13,550 nt of DNA from an uncultured Collinsella sp. (GCA_900540905.1 UQHR01000044.1:1-13550), one strand, 5' to 3'. Counted from the stretch's first letter, positions 7,901 to 13,508 are shown. Made by a program: numbers and translations. Notes: generated by a model from the sequence alone, not told the origin.

Positions 7901-8755
7901 CTTCTTATCGTTCGTCAGGCCGCCGTTGGGCTGCACGAATCGCGTGGACATTGAGAGGCCGAAGTGGTGGTTGACGTGGTTACCGGCGTTGTCTGCCGTG
8001 ATGCCATTTTGGACGAGCCGGCCGCTTTCCTCCTTGAACACCTTGTCTGCCGCATCGAACGGGAAGAACTGACCCCGATGGGACGAATCGCCCACTTTGT
8101 CAATGCCCCAGGTGTCATAGGCGTCGAAGGCATTCTTGTCAGCGTTGTAGGCTGCGTAGTTTTCGGAGCTGTCATAGACGTAGTAGCCGTCCTGAACCTT
8201 GAGGAGGCCCGTCACGCCAAAATGGGACGTCTTGCCGGTCTGGGCAGAGGAATCGAACAGATAGCGGAGGGAGTCGCCGCCATAGGTACCGGAAAGCTGC
8301 GGGTAGCCGTCTGAAAGCGTGTTGCTGACAATGCCGGGCTGCGGGTTCGTGTTGCCCGTCCAATGGTTGAGCGGTGCATCACCCTGGCCATCGTTAAACT
8401 GGAACCGGTGGCTTGCGTTGATGCCGCCGTTGCCGGAAACCGACAGATGGTTATCGGGATTCACCCAGTAATCAAACAGGTTGATTGTTGTCCCCGAAGG
8501 CGAAATCGTCGTAACCGTGTGGTCCGGAAACGCCGCTTCCGCACGGGTCGGCAGGAAGAAACTCGCCGTCAGCGCGACGGCGAGGGCCAAAACAATCACA
8601 TATGGCGAGACCGGGCGCAGCCCACGACGACGGCCATAAGACATGACGGACCACCGCTCGCGCGGCCGGTGTTCACCAGGAAGTTCCCTGCTTAGACACC
8701 CCCCCCCGATAGCATTATTCACGAGTCGAGACGTCGTCTCTCTGAGCTCCTGCAT
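1928..8755 (-). CDS. giant sortase-anchored adhesin with fibro-slime head and isopeptide-domain stalk
   Basis: A surface protein of 2275 residues from the chosen start. The ATG at 8753-8755 has GGGGAGG (8761-8767) five bases upstream. Other in-frame starts are 8857 (weak SD) and 8644 (just before the signal peptide, weak SD). Residues about 53-68 are a hydrophobic signal segment ending at a likely AEA|A cleavage site near 74. Residues about 76-385 resemble a fibro-slime/PA14-like domain, with GDDDVWVFIDD at 293-303 as a likely calcium or ligand loop. SpaA/Cna-B-like domains lie near 391-505 (LKETKAPNGY) and 698-805 (LKEVSAPQGF). From about 946 to 2200 ten beta domains follow in tandem, each with Lys in the first strand, Glu in a Y-x-Y/I-x-E strand and a final F-x-N-x-Y Asn: the triad for intramolecular Lys-Asn isopeptide bonds. 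A Pro/Thr-rich linker, LPNMG (2240-2244), a hydrophobic helix and RRRNR complete a sorting signal. No sortase or partner pilin is present, so anchoring needs one encoded elsewhere. Ligand unknown. Confidence 0.93.
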   Translation of the reverse strand: MQELRETTSRLVNNAIGGGCLSRELPGEHRPRERWSVMSYGRRRGLRPVSPYVIVLALAVALTASFFLPTRAEAAFPDHTVTTISPSGTTINLFDYWVNPDNHLSVSGNGGINASHRFQFNDGQGDAPLNHWTGNTNPQPGIVSNTLSDGYPQLSGTYGGDSLRYLFDSSAQTGKTSHFGVTGLLKVQDGYYVYDSSENYAAYNADKNAFDAYDTWGIDKVGDSSHRGQFFPFDAADKVFKEESGRLVQNGITADNAGNHVNHHFGLSMSTRFVQPNGGLTNDKKDMTFEFAGDDDVWVFIDDVLVGDIGGIHSRASLSINFHTGDIKVNDKSDGTLLSKYQAAKKGTSGFDGSTFKDGTNHTLKFFYLERGATDSNMELKFNLVTVPESDIIKFDQDGGPVEGAQFALYKTDENFTDTTANQNNLLGSGTTNANGQLTLTNDVDNGVINFDDLYKEYHYQHYLLKETKAPNGYRSSLTATDGNMQLEYVPASDKKDAGGVIINRGGMDADSVVWKTGAFAAAKETITAPSTVYKANDNLTKSDKIDDLESGILFAVVLKRDKSANANIKDQNNWYAVSGDPSTGMGYTLAEKSSKAGAIEAAKKDLHAFTLNTSGQYQVEIQNLPGDISKYYYLLSGDARKDAEYTVAIYYTTASSIAEARMDNTVHVFSDDLPDGKENFRRQFATRLLVTNIQNRLFVQKTDSEGKPVDGAKFGLYKSTQVTEDANGKAVLNGEQTPYDTLTTRSVANPVKLEGAGIFPYTSDGKEPLVKDTYYLKEVSAPQGFLLNDTLTKVIVDDYGVHADAGTADDGVSTFVGPGALMKSLGQFGAEGDIDNTLTWIKGQRQTSDGTLDGNDNLSWNNDAKGGEDEVHLKYGANGRVYQYVPTEEGKPYRLETETGWIRMGITQDVPGDTNAKGARANLDDMNLNALFTGATCVRVANEREASLEVTKKAALPDGLTGNKDAEFTFKFTVPDGKTYKAAVFEKAGAADEKQVGDMFDLTNGREQTITAGQTIRVYGLDEHDAYTVQELTGTDKMPAGYTLTKREQGGNALSGEGASISGTIAKQNANGTLAEANKLVFTNTYSVKSSVTLTGIRAQKVLQGRKWTKADSFKICLRAADDTPMPDGATAAPVAGMKQVEKTVTSAEEFSFGEIKYEKPGQYTYYITETMPAKSDPSWLGGVSYSSAEYKVAVTVKDDGKGKLTEPVVKMEQTYKDDGTATSRVIDNQIAVITNAYRPKGTSVTLKAKKRFTGGELAGGDFTFQLLDKDGNVIQTVQNDKDGKVAFQAISYDTPGDHDYTIKEVAGNDPTVVYDTKDVKVHIKVSDEKGELKATATYDGEADVPTFTNSKPTTDVTVEATKILTGKDLTADAFTFGLYDQAGNEVAKGTNDRGGKVELAVKNLNLGEYDYTLKEEKAGQTVDGVAYDAKEVKVHVKVEQNQGDNNKTKVTVTYDGAATAPTFNNTYDAKGSVILTATKTIKVADGFDHTTKPADGEFTFDLKDAAGNVLDTAKNDANGKVSFTREFQLSDLDGAASKDFTYTIVEQSGTEPGMVYDTHALTYKVTVKDDGTGTLNAKAIVTSTSGPETFTNNYQPAATGLALGAQKRYVKKDDNTPIVLKGGEFTFDVYEGNLTAGQLAGAKPVRTATNGADGSVNFDAFSYAKPGTHEYTIVERKGDLAYVTYDAAVHHAVVTVADNAGTLQASVAYDGTNVTKPSFTNTYEAQATDSGAIALTKSVDVHDGSYQLKAGDFAFELVGSDGSVIQTQKNDAHGKVAFDKLTFDHAGTFTYTVREVQPTGDAPGVPGVTYTGKTYTLTYVVKDNNDGKLVVENSTVKPSEGTENGVTPNTMTFANSYQPGATSYQISGTKVLENTDSATMRTPADGEFTFALIDVATGQEIDRTTNVGNAFTFKAISYTATGSHAYQVKEVAGQDGTITYSDAVLDVTVSATDDGSGQLTATANKTAADLTFTNTYTPTATTATITGTKALTGRDLAEGEFSFDLKDADGNVVQTVQNGADGTFGFAPLQLDKVGTYVYTVSERAGATANGVTYDTTVFTATVTVTENAETHALGAQVAYSKGGKAADAVAFSNSYAPAATEVKLGASKVLSGEDLKEGRFSFQLKDADGKVLQTAKNAADGTVGFEAISYDKPGTYAYSISEVDDGQKNVTYDAAEHRVTVTVTDDGAGHLVATVTYDGDVAPVFKNTYTPPTTPPVNPPTEPPTNPPVSKEEKPGLPNMGDTSLSPMALGGIAGGAVVLIATGVILRRRNR
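8699..8707 (-). repeat. poly-G tract (G9) in the adhesin 5' coding region
   Basis: Nine consecutive G on the coding strand encode three Gly codons (residues 17-19) between the best start codon and the signal peptide. With nine G the frame continues into the signal peptide and the full adhesin. With eight, a TAA follows after GGT GTC. With ten, a TGA follows about nine codons later. Homopolymer G tracts of this length slip readily in replication, so this is a candidate phase-variation switch. Confidence 0.8.
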
Positions 8756-8760
8756 AATTT

Positions 8761-8767
8761 CCTCCCC
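8761..8767 (-). promoter_or_regulatory. ribosome binding site deciding the adhesin start
   Basis: GGGGAGG followed by AAATT and ATG (8755) is the only strong Shine-Dalgarno sequence near the three in-frame start candidates. It places the poly-G tract inside the translated region. Confidence 0.7.
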
Positions 8768-8781
8768 AGTCACACGGCGAC

Positions 8782-8812
8782 CTGCCCGGGTGCTCCCCGG
8801 GGGCCGAGGCAG
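8782..8812 (-). promoter_or_regulatory. GC-rich hairpin in the adhesin leader
   Basis: CTGC/GCAG (8782-8785 with 8809-8812) and CCGGG/CCCGG (8786-8790 with 8796-8800) can form a strong stem with a 5-nt loop and a one-sided bulge. It ends about 14 bp before the Shine-Dalgarno sequence and has no U-run. It may tune translation or mRNA stability. Confidence 0.35.
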
Positions 8813-8865
8813 TCTGGCACATGCCCGCAGTCGTTCAAGGAATACCAACCCCAGCATATGTCTCT

Positions 8866-8877
8866 TAAGATATCTTA
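8866..8877. promoter_or_regulatory. 12-bp perfect palindrome, candidate operator
   Basis: TAAGATATCTTA is a perfect palindrome in AT-rich DNA that contrasts with its GC-rich surroundings. It lies just downstream of the candidate -10 box of the adhesin, about where transcription would start, a typical repressor position. No regulator gene is nearby. Confidence 0.4.
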
Positions 8878-8882
8878 GTCTT

Positions 8883-8912
8883 ATTCTATGACAGTTTTTG
8901 TCTCATTACCGA
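8883..8912 (-). promoter_or_regulatory. candidate adhesin promoter
   Basis: On the minus strand TAGAAT (8883-8888) matches five of six bases of the -10 consensus. The best -35 at 18-bp spacing is TCGGTA (8907-8912), only three of six. It lies in the AT-rich gap between the M20 stop and the adhesin start and would give a leader of about 120 nt. Confidence 0.35.
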
Positions 8913-8941
8913 TGAAATCGGCTCAGTCCCTTTGTCGCATG

Positions 8942-10369
8942 CTAGAGCGTGTGGAGCAGGGCGATGAGGAAGCGGATGCCTTGGAGGTAGGCGCGACGGG
9001 TGATGCGCTCGTTGGTGCCGTGGACGCCGCGGTCGCATTCGTCATCGTCGACCACAAAGGCGGAGAAGCGGATGCACTCGTGGCAAATGCGCTGGTAGTT
9101 GGCGGCATCGGTTGCACCAATCACGGTCGAGGGCACGATGCTCATCGGCTCTTGGCCCACCGCAGACGATCCGTTTTCCTCCGTCGGCTTGGGATCACGG
9201 AAATAGCGGGCGGCGATGGCGCGGACGGCCTCGAGCCCCGGACCGCCCACGCGCGGGGACGGCGAGGGCTCGGAGCTGCCGGGGCCCAGCTCGACCTCGA
9301 CTCGGCCGGCGAGCCCAGCGGTGGCAACGGCCTCGCGGCAGCAGGCCACGACATCGGCCACGCTCGTACCCTCGAGCATGCGGAAGTTGATATTGGCCCA
9401 CATATCCTGCGGCATTACGTTGGCGCCGGTGCTGCCACCCTCGATCTGCGTGGGCGCGCAGGTGGTCGTCACCAGCGGATAGAGCTTTTTGCTGGCGAGG
9501 CAATCGCGGACAATGGCATCCCCGTTGGCGGCAATTTCATCGGCCGTGTAGAGCCCCAACTCGACGAGTTGAGCGGCAAGCAAGTCGGTCACGCGCGTCG
9601 GCCACTCGATATCGCAGATTGCGGTGATGGCACGGCTGAGCACCTCGAGCGATGTGCCGCCGTAGGGGTTGGACGAATGCCCGCCCTCACTCTTCGTCTT
9701 GAGTATGATATCGGCGTAACCCTTCTCCGCGAGGTCGGCATGCATAAGCCAGCCCTCGCCCGCGCCATACTCGGCAGCCGAAACAATACGGTAGTCACCC
9801 TCGTCGATCAGATATTCAAGTTCAACGCCACGCTTCTCGAGCACACGACCGATCGCCCCCGCGCCGTACTGCGTGGTTTCCTCGTCCTGGCCAAAGGCCA
9901 GCAGCAGCGTTCGTTCGTGTTGCCAGCCGTGCGCCAGCGCATACTCAACGGCCTCCAAGATGCCCGCAACCTGGTCTTTCATATCGATGGCGCCGCGACC
10001 CCAAATATAGGTGTCGTCCACGTGCCCGCTAAAGGGATCGTGCGTCCAGTCCGTCTCGGTGCCCGGCACCACGGGAACCACGTCCATGTGGCCCATGAGC
10101 ATGACCGGCTTGAGGGCGGGGTCGGTGCCGGCAAGCGTCACGAGCAGCGAATGGTCGATGAGCTCGACCTCGCCCGTCGCAAACACGCGCGGCCAGCCCT
10201 GCTGCATATAGGCGCGCAGGTCGTCAAACGCCTGCCAGTCCACCGTCTGGGCATCCATGCTCGAAATCGTCGGAAACGACAGCACGCGGCCCAGGCGCTC
10301 GCACGCGCCGACCTCATCGATATCGGCAAAATCATCCTTGTGCGCAAAGAAGCGCCAAACCTCGGCCAT
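8942..10369 (-). CDS. M20-family metallopeptidase, carboxypeptidase-S-like
   Basis: A zinc-dependent exopeptidase or amidohydrolase of the M20/M25/M40 fold, probably cytoplasmic because no signal peptide is seen. Counted from the ATG at 10367-10369 it has 475 residues. It carries the metal/catalytic motifs in order: GHMDVVP with His94 and Asp96, GRGAIDMKD with bridging Asp129, DEE with Glu163 (general base) and Glu164 (ligand), a DEG motif near 190 as a possible further ligand, and a late His450 in VHGTNE. Length and motif spacing fit the carboxypeptidase S/PM20D1-like branch better than short dipeptidases. A TTG twelve bases upstream is open in frame, but GGAGG (10375-10379) lies five bases before this ATG, which decides the start. 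The gene follows an amino acid importer on the same strand, so peptide degradation is a reasonable role. The substrate cannot be told. Its last 59 bp are duplicated at 1669-1727. Confidence 0.92.
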   Translation of the reverse strand: MAEVWRFFAHKDDFADIDEVGACERLGRVLSFPTISSMDAQTVDWQAFDDLRAYMQQGWPRVFATGEVELIDHSLLVTLAGTDPALKPVMLMGHMDVVPVVPGTETDWTHDPFSGHVDDTYIWGRGAIDMKDQVAGILEAVEYALAHGWQHERTLLLAFGQDEETTQYGAGAIGRVLEKRGVELEYLIDEGDYRIVSAAEYGAGEGWLMHADLAEKGYADIILKTKSEGGHSSNPYGGTSLEVLSRAITAICDIEWPTRVTDLLAAQLVELGLYTADEIAANGDAIVRDCLASKKLYPLVTTTCAPTQIEGGSTGANVMPQDMWANINFRMLEGTSVADVVACCREAVATAGLAGRVEVELGPGSSEPSPSPRVGGPGLEAVRAIAARYFRDPKPTEENGSSAVGQEPMSIVPSTVIGATDAANYQRICHECIRFSAFVVDDDECDRGVHGTNERITRRAYLQGIRFLIALLHTL

Positions 10370-10374
10370 GCCTT

Positions 10375-10379
10375 CCTCC
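10375..10379 (-). promoter_or_regulatory. ribosome binding site of the M20 gene, abutting a terminator
   Basis: GGAGG lies five bases before the ATG at 10369. It begins right after the T5 tract of the upstream terminator (10380-10384), leaving no room for a promoter between terminator and ribosome binding site. Confidence 0.75.
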
Positions 10380-10418
10380 AAAAATAACGTGGCAAAGAGG
10401 CGGTCCCTTTGCCACGTT
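10380..10418 (-). terminator. intrinsic terminator of the amino acid ABC operon
   Basis: AACGTGGCAAAG (10386-10397) and CTTTGCCACGTT (10407-10418) form a perfect 12-bp stem. On the minus strand it is followed by A and five T (10380-10385). It starts nine bp after the ATPase stop codon. Confidence 0.88.
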
Positions 10419-10426
10419 CGCTTGCA

Positions 10427-11212
10427 TTATTTGTCGTTGAGATAACGCGAGAGGAACTCGCGGGTGCGCTGGTGCTTGGGATTGCCGAAGAGCTCAGCCG
10501 GCGCGGCGTCCTCGAGCACCACGCCCTTGTCCATAAAGACCACGCGGTCGGACACCGTGCGGGCAAAAGCCATCTCGTGCGTGACGACGACCATGGTCAT
10601 GCCGTCGGCGGCGAGCTTGCGCATGACCTCGAGCACCTCGCCCACGATCTCGGGGTCGAGCGCAGAGGTCGGCTCGTCGAACAGCATGATTTGCGGGTTC
10701 ATGCACAGAGCGCGGGCGATGGCCACGCGCTGCTTTTGGCCGCCGGACAGGCGACCCACGGCGGCGTGTGCGAACTTTTCGAGTCCCACGCTTGCCAGAT
10801 GCTCTAGCGCGACCTTTTCGGCCTCGGCCTTGCTCATCTTTTTGAGCGTGACGGGCGCGAGGGTACAGTTGTCGAGCACATCCATGTTGTTGAACAGGTT
10901 AAAGCCCTGGAACACCATGCCGATGTCCTCGCGGAGTTTATTGATGTTGCAGCGCTCGGCCGTGAGGTCCTGGCCGTGGAACCAGATATGGCCCGCGTCC
11001 GGGGTCTCGAGCAGGTTGAGGCAGCGCAAGAAGGTCGACTTGCCCGAGCCCGAGGCGCCGATGATGGTGACGACCTCGCCGGGATTGACAGCGAGGTCGA
11101 TGCCCTTGAGTACCTCGAGCGAGCCGAAGCTCTTGCGCAGGCCCTCGACGCGGATGAGCGGCTCTTGGTTTTGCGCGGCGGCCGCAGCGCCGGTAGTGGC
11201 GGTATCTGCCAT
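10427..11212 (-). CDS. polar amino acid ABC transporter ATP-binding protein
   Basis: The ATPase of an amino acid importer of the GlnQ/HisP group, bound to the inner face of the membrane. It has 261 residues from the ATG at 11210-11212, which follows GAGGAG at a suitable distance; the open frame extends further upstream but overlaps the permease. All nucleotide-binding elements are present: Walker A GASGSGKST (52-60), Q-loop Gln102, signature LSGGQ (155-159), Walker B IMLFDE (175-180), D-loop SALD (183-186) and switch His212. The first 18 residues are an Ala/Thr-rich tail outside the domain. The gene follows the permease by 22 bp and is followed by a terminator, making it the last gene of the operon. 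The family assignment is secure; substrate is set by the binding protein. Confidence 0.96.
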   Translation of the reverse strand: MADTATTGAAAAAQNQEPLIRVEGLRKSFGSLEVLKGIDLAVNPGEVVTIIGASGSGKSTFLRCLNLLETPDAGHIWFHGQDLTAERCNINKLREDIGMVFQGFNLFNNMDVLDNCTLAPVTLKKMSKAEAEKVALEHLASVGLEKFAHAAVGRLSGGQKQRVAIARALCMNPQIMLFDEPTSALDPEIVGEVLEVMRKLAADGMTMVVVTHEMAFARTVSDRVVFMDKGVVLEDAAPAELFGNPKHQRTREFLSRYLNDK

Positions 11213-11234
11213 GATGATTCTCCTCGTCTTGAGC

Positions 11235-12383
11235 CTAGTTGGAGCTGGGCAGCGTGGCCGGGGCCTCGGCGCCGAGCTTTTTGCCAAAGGCCTCGAGCAG
11301 GCGGCTCGCCACAAGCGTCAGGATCAGGTAGACCACGAGTGCCACGCAGTAGACCTCCATCTGGCGGTAGTACACGCCGGCGACGGTGGTGGTGGCGTAC
11401 ATGAGGTCGAACACGCCGATGACCGAAAGCACCGACGAATCCTTGATATTGATGATGAGCTCGTTGGTGAGTGCGGGGATCGCGTTTATAATGCCCTGGG
11501 GGAACACGACCTTGCGCATGGCCTGCCACTGCGACAGACCCAACGAACGCGCCGCCTCGGCCTGGCCGGCGTCGATGGACTCGATGCCGCCGCGCAGGAC
11601 CTCCATCATGTAGGCGGTGGAGTTAAGCGAGATGGTGACGAGGCCGGCGGTGAAGGTACTCCAAATCTGGTTGGCCTGGGCAGTCTCGAAGCCCATGCCG
11701 CGCAAAACGGTGAAGCCCGCGTAATAGATGAGCAGGCCCTGGACCATCATGGGCGTGCCGCGCACGATGGTGGAGTAGACGGTCGCAAAGCCGCGGCCGA
11801 TGCTCTTAAAGAAGCGTGTGAGGTCGTTATCCACGCGGTCGAACGTCTGGATGCGCAAAAACACAAGGAGCAGCGCCAGGAAGAATGCGATGACGGTGCC
11901 GAAGGTCGCAAGTGCGATGGTGATCTCGATGCCACGGATGAAGAAGTCGCCGCTCTTGTAGGTCATGTAGACCAGGCTCGACAAAAAGTCGCTGGGGTTG
12001 GAATCCGAGACAATGCTCACCTGCACCAGATCGATAAACGACATGACGCAACGGTCGATAAAGAAGATCGCCGCGATGGCAACCACGACATAGCTGCCCA
12101 AGCGCGCGCCGCAACGGAAGCGCTCGGAAGCAAACGGCGACGTTTCGCGATAGTCGTTCCAGTGCATGAGCTTGGTGACGAGCGCCGCCGCCGACACGAT
12201 AATCCAGGCCCAAAGAATTGCCCAGAGGCAGTCCTGGAAGATACCGGTGGGGGCCAAGAAGCTCAGCGGCGTGGGGTTGCGCTGGCTAAACGCCAGGCCG
12301 AGCGCCGCGATAACGCTCGTGCCCAGGTATACATAACGGTGGTCTGCCTTGATAAAGGAGGCCAGGCGATTGATGGTTTTCAT
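11235..12383 (-). CDS. polar amino acid ABC transporter permease with N-terminal membrane extension
   Basis: The membrane channel subunit of the importer, 382 residues. The HisM/GlnP-type permease domain occupies about 145-370. Its EAA loop is at 275-296 (EAARSLGLSQWQAMRKVVFPQ region), where the ATPase docks. The usual family length is about 220-240 residues; the extra 140 N-terminal residues contain three more likely membrane segments (about 17-34, 50-71 and 97-116). GGGAGG lies just before the ATG at 12381-12383. The binding-protein stop codon is only nine bp upstream and touches this Shine-Dalgarno sequence, which suggests translational coupling. Since only one permease gene is present, the transporter is probably a permease homodimer. 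Confidence 0.95.
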   Translation of the reverse strand: MKTINRLASFIKADHRYVYLGTSVIAALGLAFSQRNPTPLSFLAPTGIFQDCLWAILWAWIIVSAAALVTKLMHWNDYRETSPFASERFRCGARLGSYVVVAIAAIFFIDRCVMSFIDLVQVSIVSDSNPSDFLSSLVYMTYKSGDFFIRGIEITIALATFGTVIAFFLALLLVFLRIQTFDRVDNDLTRFFKSIGRGFATVYSTIVRGTPMMVQGLLIYYAGFTVLRGMGFETAQANQIWSTFTAGLVTISLNSTAYMMEVLRGGIESIDAGQAEAARSLGLSQWQAMRKVVFPQGIINAIPALTNELIINIKDSSVLSVIGVFDLMYATTTVAGVYYRQMEVYCVALVVYLILTLVASRLLEAFGKKLGAEAPATLPSSN

Positions 12384-12392
12384 GCTGCCTCC

Positions 12393-13319
12393 CTATGCCG
12401 GCTGACGGTCGAGGCACGCGTCCCACATTTGGTCGCGCTCCTCTTGGCTAATGCCCTTGAGTGTCTTGTCGATGAGTTTAAGCAGCTTGTCCGAGCCCTT
12501 GCGGCAGCCGACGTTTGCCGTGACCTCCTGCTTGAAACCCTCGCCCTCGGCAAATTGAATCGGCACGATACCCGGGTTTTGGGCCATATAGCCCTTCTCG
12601 TTCTCAGTGTTGTAGGTCACGGCGTCGCACGTGCCCTGCAGCAGATTCGAAAACACCGTGGGGACCGAATCGACCGGGTTTTTGTGCACAACGCCCGGGA
12701 TCTCGTCAATGACAGTGTCGAGCATAGTGTCCTTTTGACCGAGCACCGTGGCACCGCTGAAGTCGCTGAGCTTGGTGGCGTTTTGGTAGGGCGAGCCCTC
12801 TTTTACGAACAGGCCAAAGTAACCAATGAAGTACGGATCGGAAAAGCCGACGGACTCCTCGCGCTCGGGCGTGGCGCTCATGCCGGCGATGATGAGGTCG
12901 ATCTGGCCGTTGTTGAGCGAGTCGATAAGGCCCGAGAAGCTCTGCTTGACGGCGACGGGCTCGCCGCCGAGAGCCTTGCAGACGATCTTGGCGATCTGCA
13001 CATCGTAGCCGTCGGCATAGGCGCCCTGCACGTTATCGATGGGGATCGTGAACTCGCTGGCCTCGGAAACCTGCCAGTTGTACGGGGCGTAGGCAGCCTC
13101 CATGCCAATGCGGATCTTGTCCTTGCCGATCACGGAATCGGACAGGTCGTCGCGACCGCCGCCCGTCGTAGGCTGAACAACTTCCAGCGTGGACGGACGC
13201 TGGCAGCCGGCAAGCGCGCCGGCGACGACGGTAGCGCTCGCAGCGAGAGCGCTACCCAAAAAGATGCGACGGCTGCACACCGGTTGGCGCTGCGCATCGC
13301 GCTGTTGGGGAGAATGCAT
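12393..13319 (-). CDS. amino acid ABC transporter substrate-binding lipoprotein (family 3), Tat-type signal
   Basis: The extracellular solute receptor of the importer, 308 residues. The N-terminus has a twin-arginine motif SRRIFLG (16-22), a hydrophobic stretch and a lipobox LAGC with Cys39 as the lipid-anchored residue, so it is probably exported folded and held in the membrane. The mature part is a family 3 solute-binding protein: it opens with IRIGMEAAYAPYNW, and ATPEREESVGFSDPYF contains the Arg that in this family holds the ligand carboxylate. Where many relatives have an Asp for the amino group (D in the 'DAV..D' segment) this protein reads DAVTYNTENEKG, with Asn in its place. The ligand is an amino acid, but which one cannot be told. 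The ATG at 13317-13319 follows AGGGAAGG. First gene of the operon. Confidence 0.95.
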   Translation of the reverse strand: MHSPQQRDAQRQPVCSRRIFLGSALAASATVVAGALAGCQRPSTLEVVQPTTGGGRDDLSDSVIGKDKIRIGMEAAYAPYNWQVSEASEFTIPIDNVQGAYADGYDVQIAKIVCKALGGEPVAVKQSFSGLIDSLNNGQIDLIIAGMSATPEREESVGFSDPYFIGYFGLFVKEGSPYQNATKLSDFSGATVLGQKDTMLDTVIDEIPGVVHKNPVDSVPTVFSNLLQGTCDAVTYNTENEKGYMAQNPGIVPIQFAEGEGFKQEVTANVGCRKGSDKLLKLIDKTLKGISQEERDQMWDACLDRQPA

Positions 13320-13330
13320 AATCTGCCTTC

Positions 13331-13362
13331 CCTGTTGAATCGTATGCTAACGACTCAACAGG
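13331..13362 (-). promoter_or_regulatory. 13-bp leader hairpin beside the binding-protein ribosome binding site
   Basis: On the minus strand CCTGTTGAGTCGT (13350-13362) pairs with ACGATTCAACAGG (13331-13343) around the 6-nt loop TAGCAT; the single mismatch in DNA becomes a G-U pair in RNA. The 3' arm runs into the AGGGAAGG Shine-Dalgarno sequence, so folding could limit ribosome access. It could instead act as a DNA operator. Confidence 0.55.
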
Positions 13363-13381
13363 ATACCGCACGCCGCTATCC

Positions 13382-13403
13382 ACTTGTATGCATACATACA
13401 AGT
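13382..13403. promoter_or_regulatory. 22-bp operator-like dyad upstream of the ABC operon
   Basis: ACTTGTATG (13382-13390) and CATACAAGT (13395-13403) are perfect 9-bp inverse complements with a CATA spacer. The size and TTGTAT...ATACAA core resemble sites of dimeric GntR-type regulators. It lies about 65 bp before the start codon, where the promoter should be, though no clear -35/-10 pair could be fixed. Confidence 0.5.
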
Positions 13404-13452
13404 TTACGAACTGGAAAATGACTGATTGATGCAAGGGCAGCTAATTTGGGAC

Positions 13453-13498
13453 GGGGCTATTTTGACTGCTTGCATGTGAAAGCAGTCAAAATAGCCCC
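13453..13498. repeat. 19-bp perfect inverted repeat
   Basis: The arms at 13453-13471 and 13480-13498 are perfect inverse complements (GGGGCTATTTTGACTGCTT on the plus strand) around an 8-nt loop. Neither strand has a U-run after the stem. It could be an intergenic palindromic repeat, a boundary hairpin or part of a small RNA with the adjacent terminator. Confidence 0.75.
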
Positions 13499-13508
13499 AT
13501 TACAGTTT

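Noticed and set aside
8756..8857. Adhesin start at the upstream ATG (8857)
   Set aside because: The frame is open but the Shine-Dalgarno sequence there is weak, while GGGGAGG five bases before 8755 is strong. It is kept only as an alternative.
10370..10381. TTG start of the M20 gene at 10381
   Set aside because: It would place the ribosome binding site inside the coding region; the ATG at 10369 has ideal spacing from GGAGG.
10464..13421. 985-residue plus-strand open frame opposite the ABC operon
   Set aside because: It lies antisense to three well-recognised genes with perfect motifs and start signals. Its length reflects the scarcity of some codons in GC-rich genes, and its product shows no domain.
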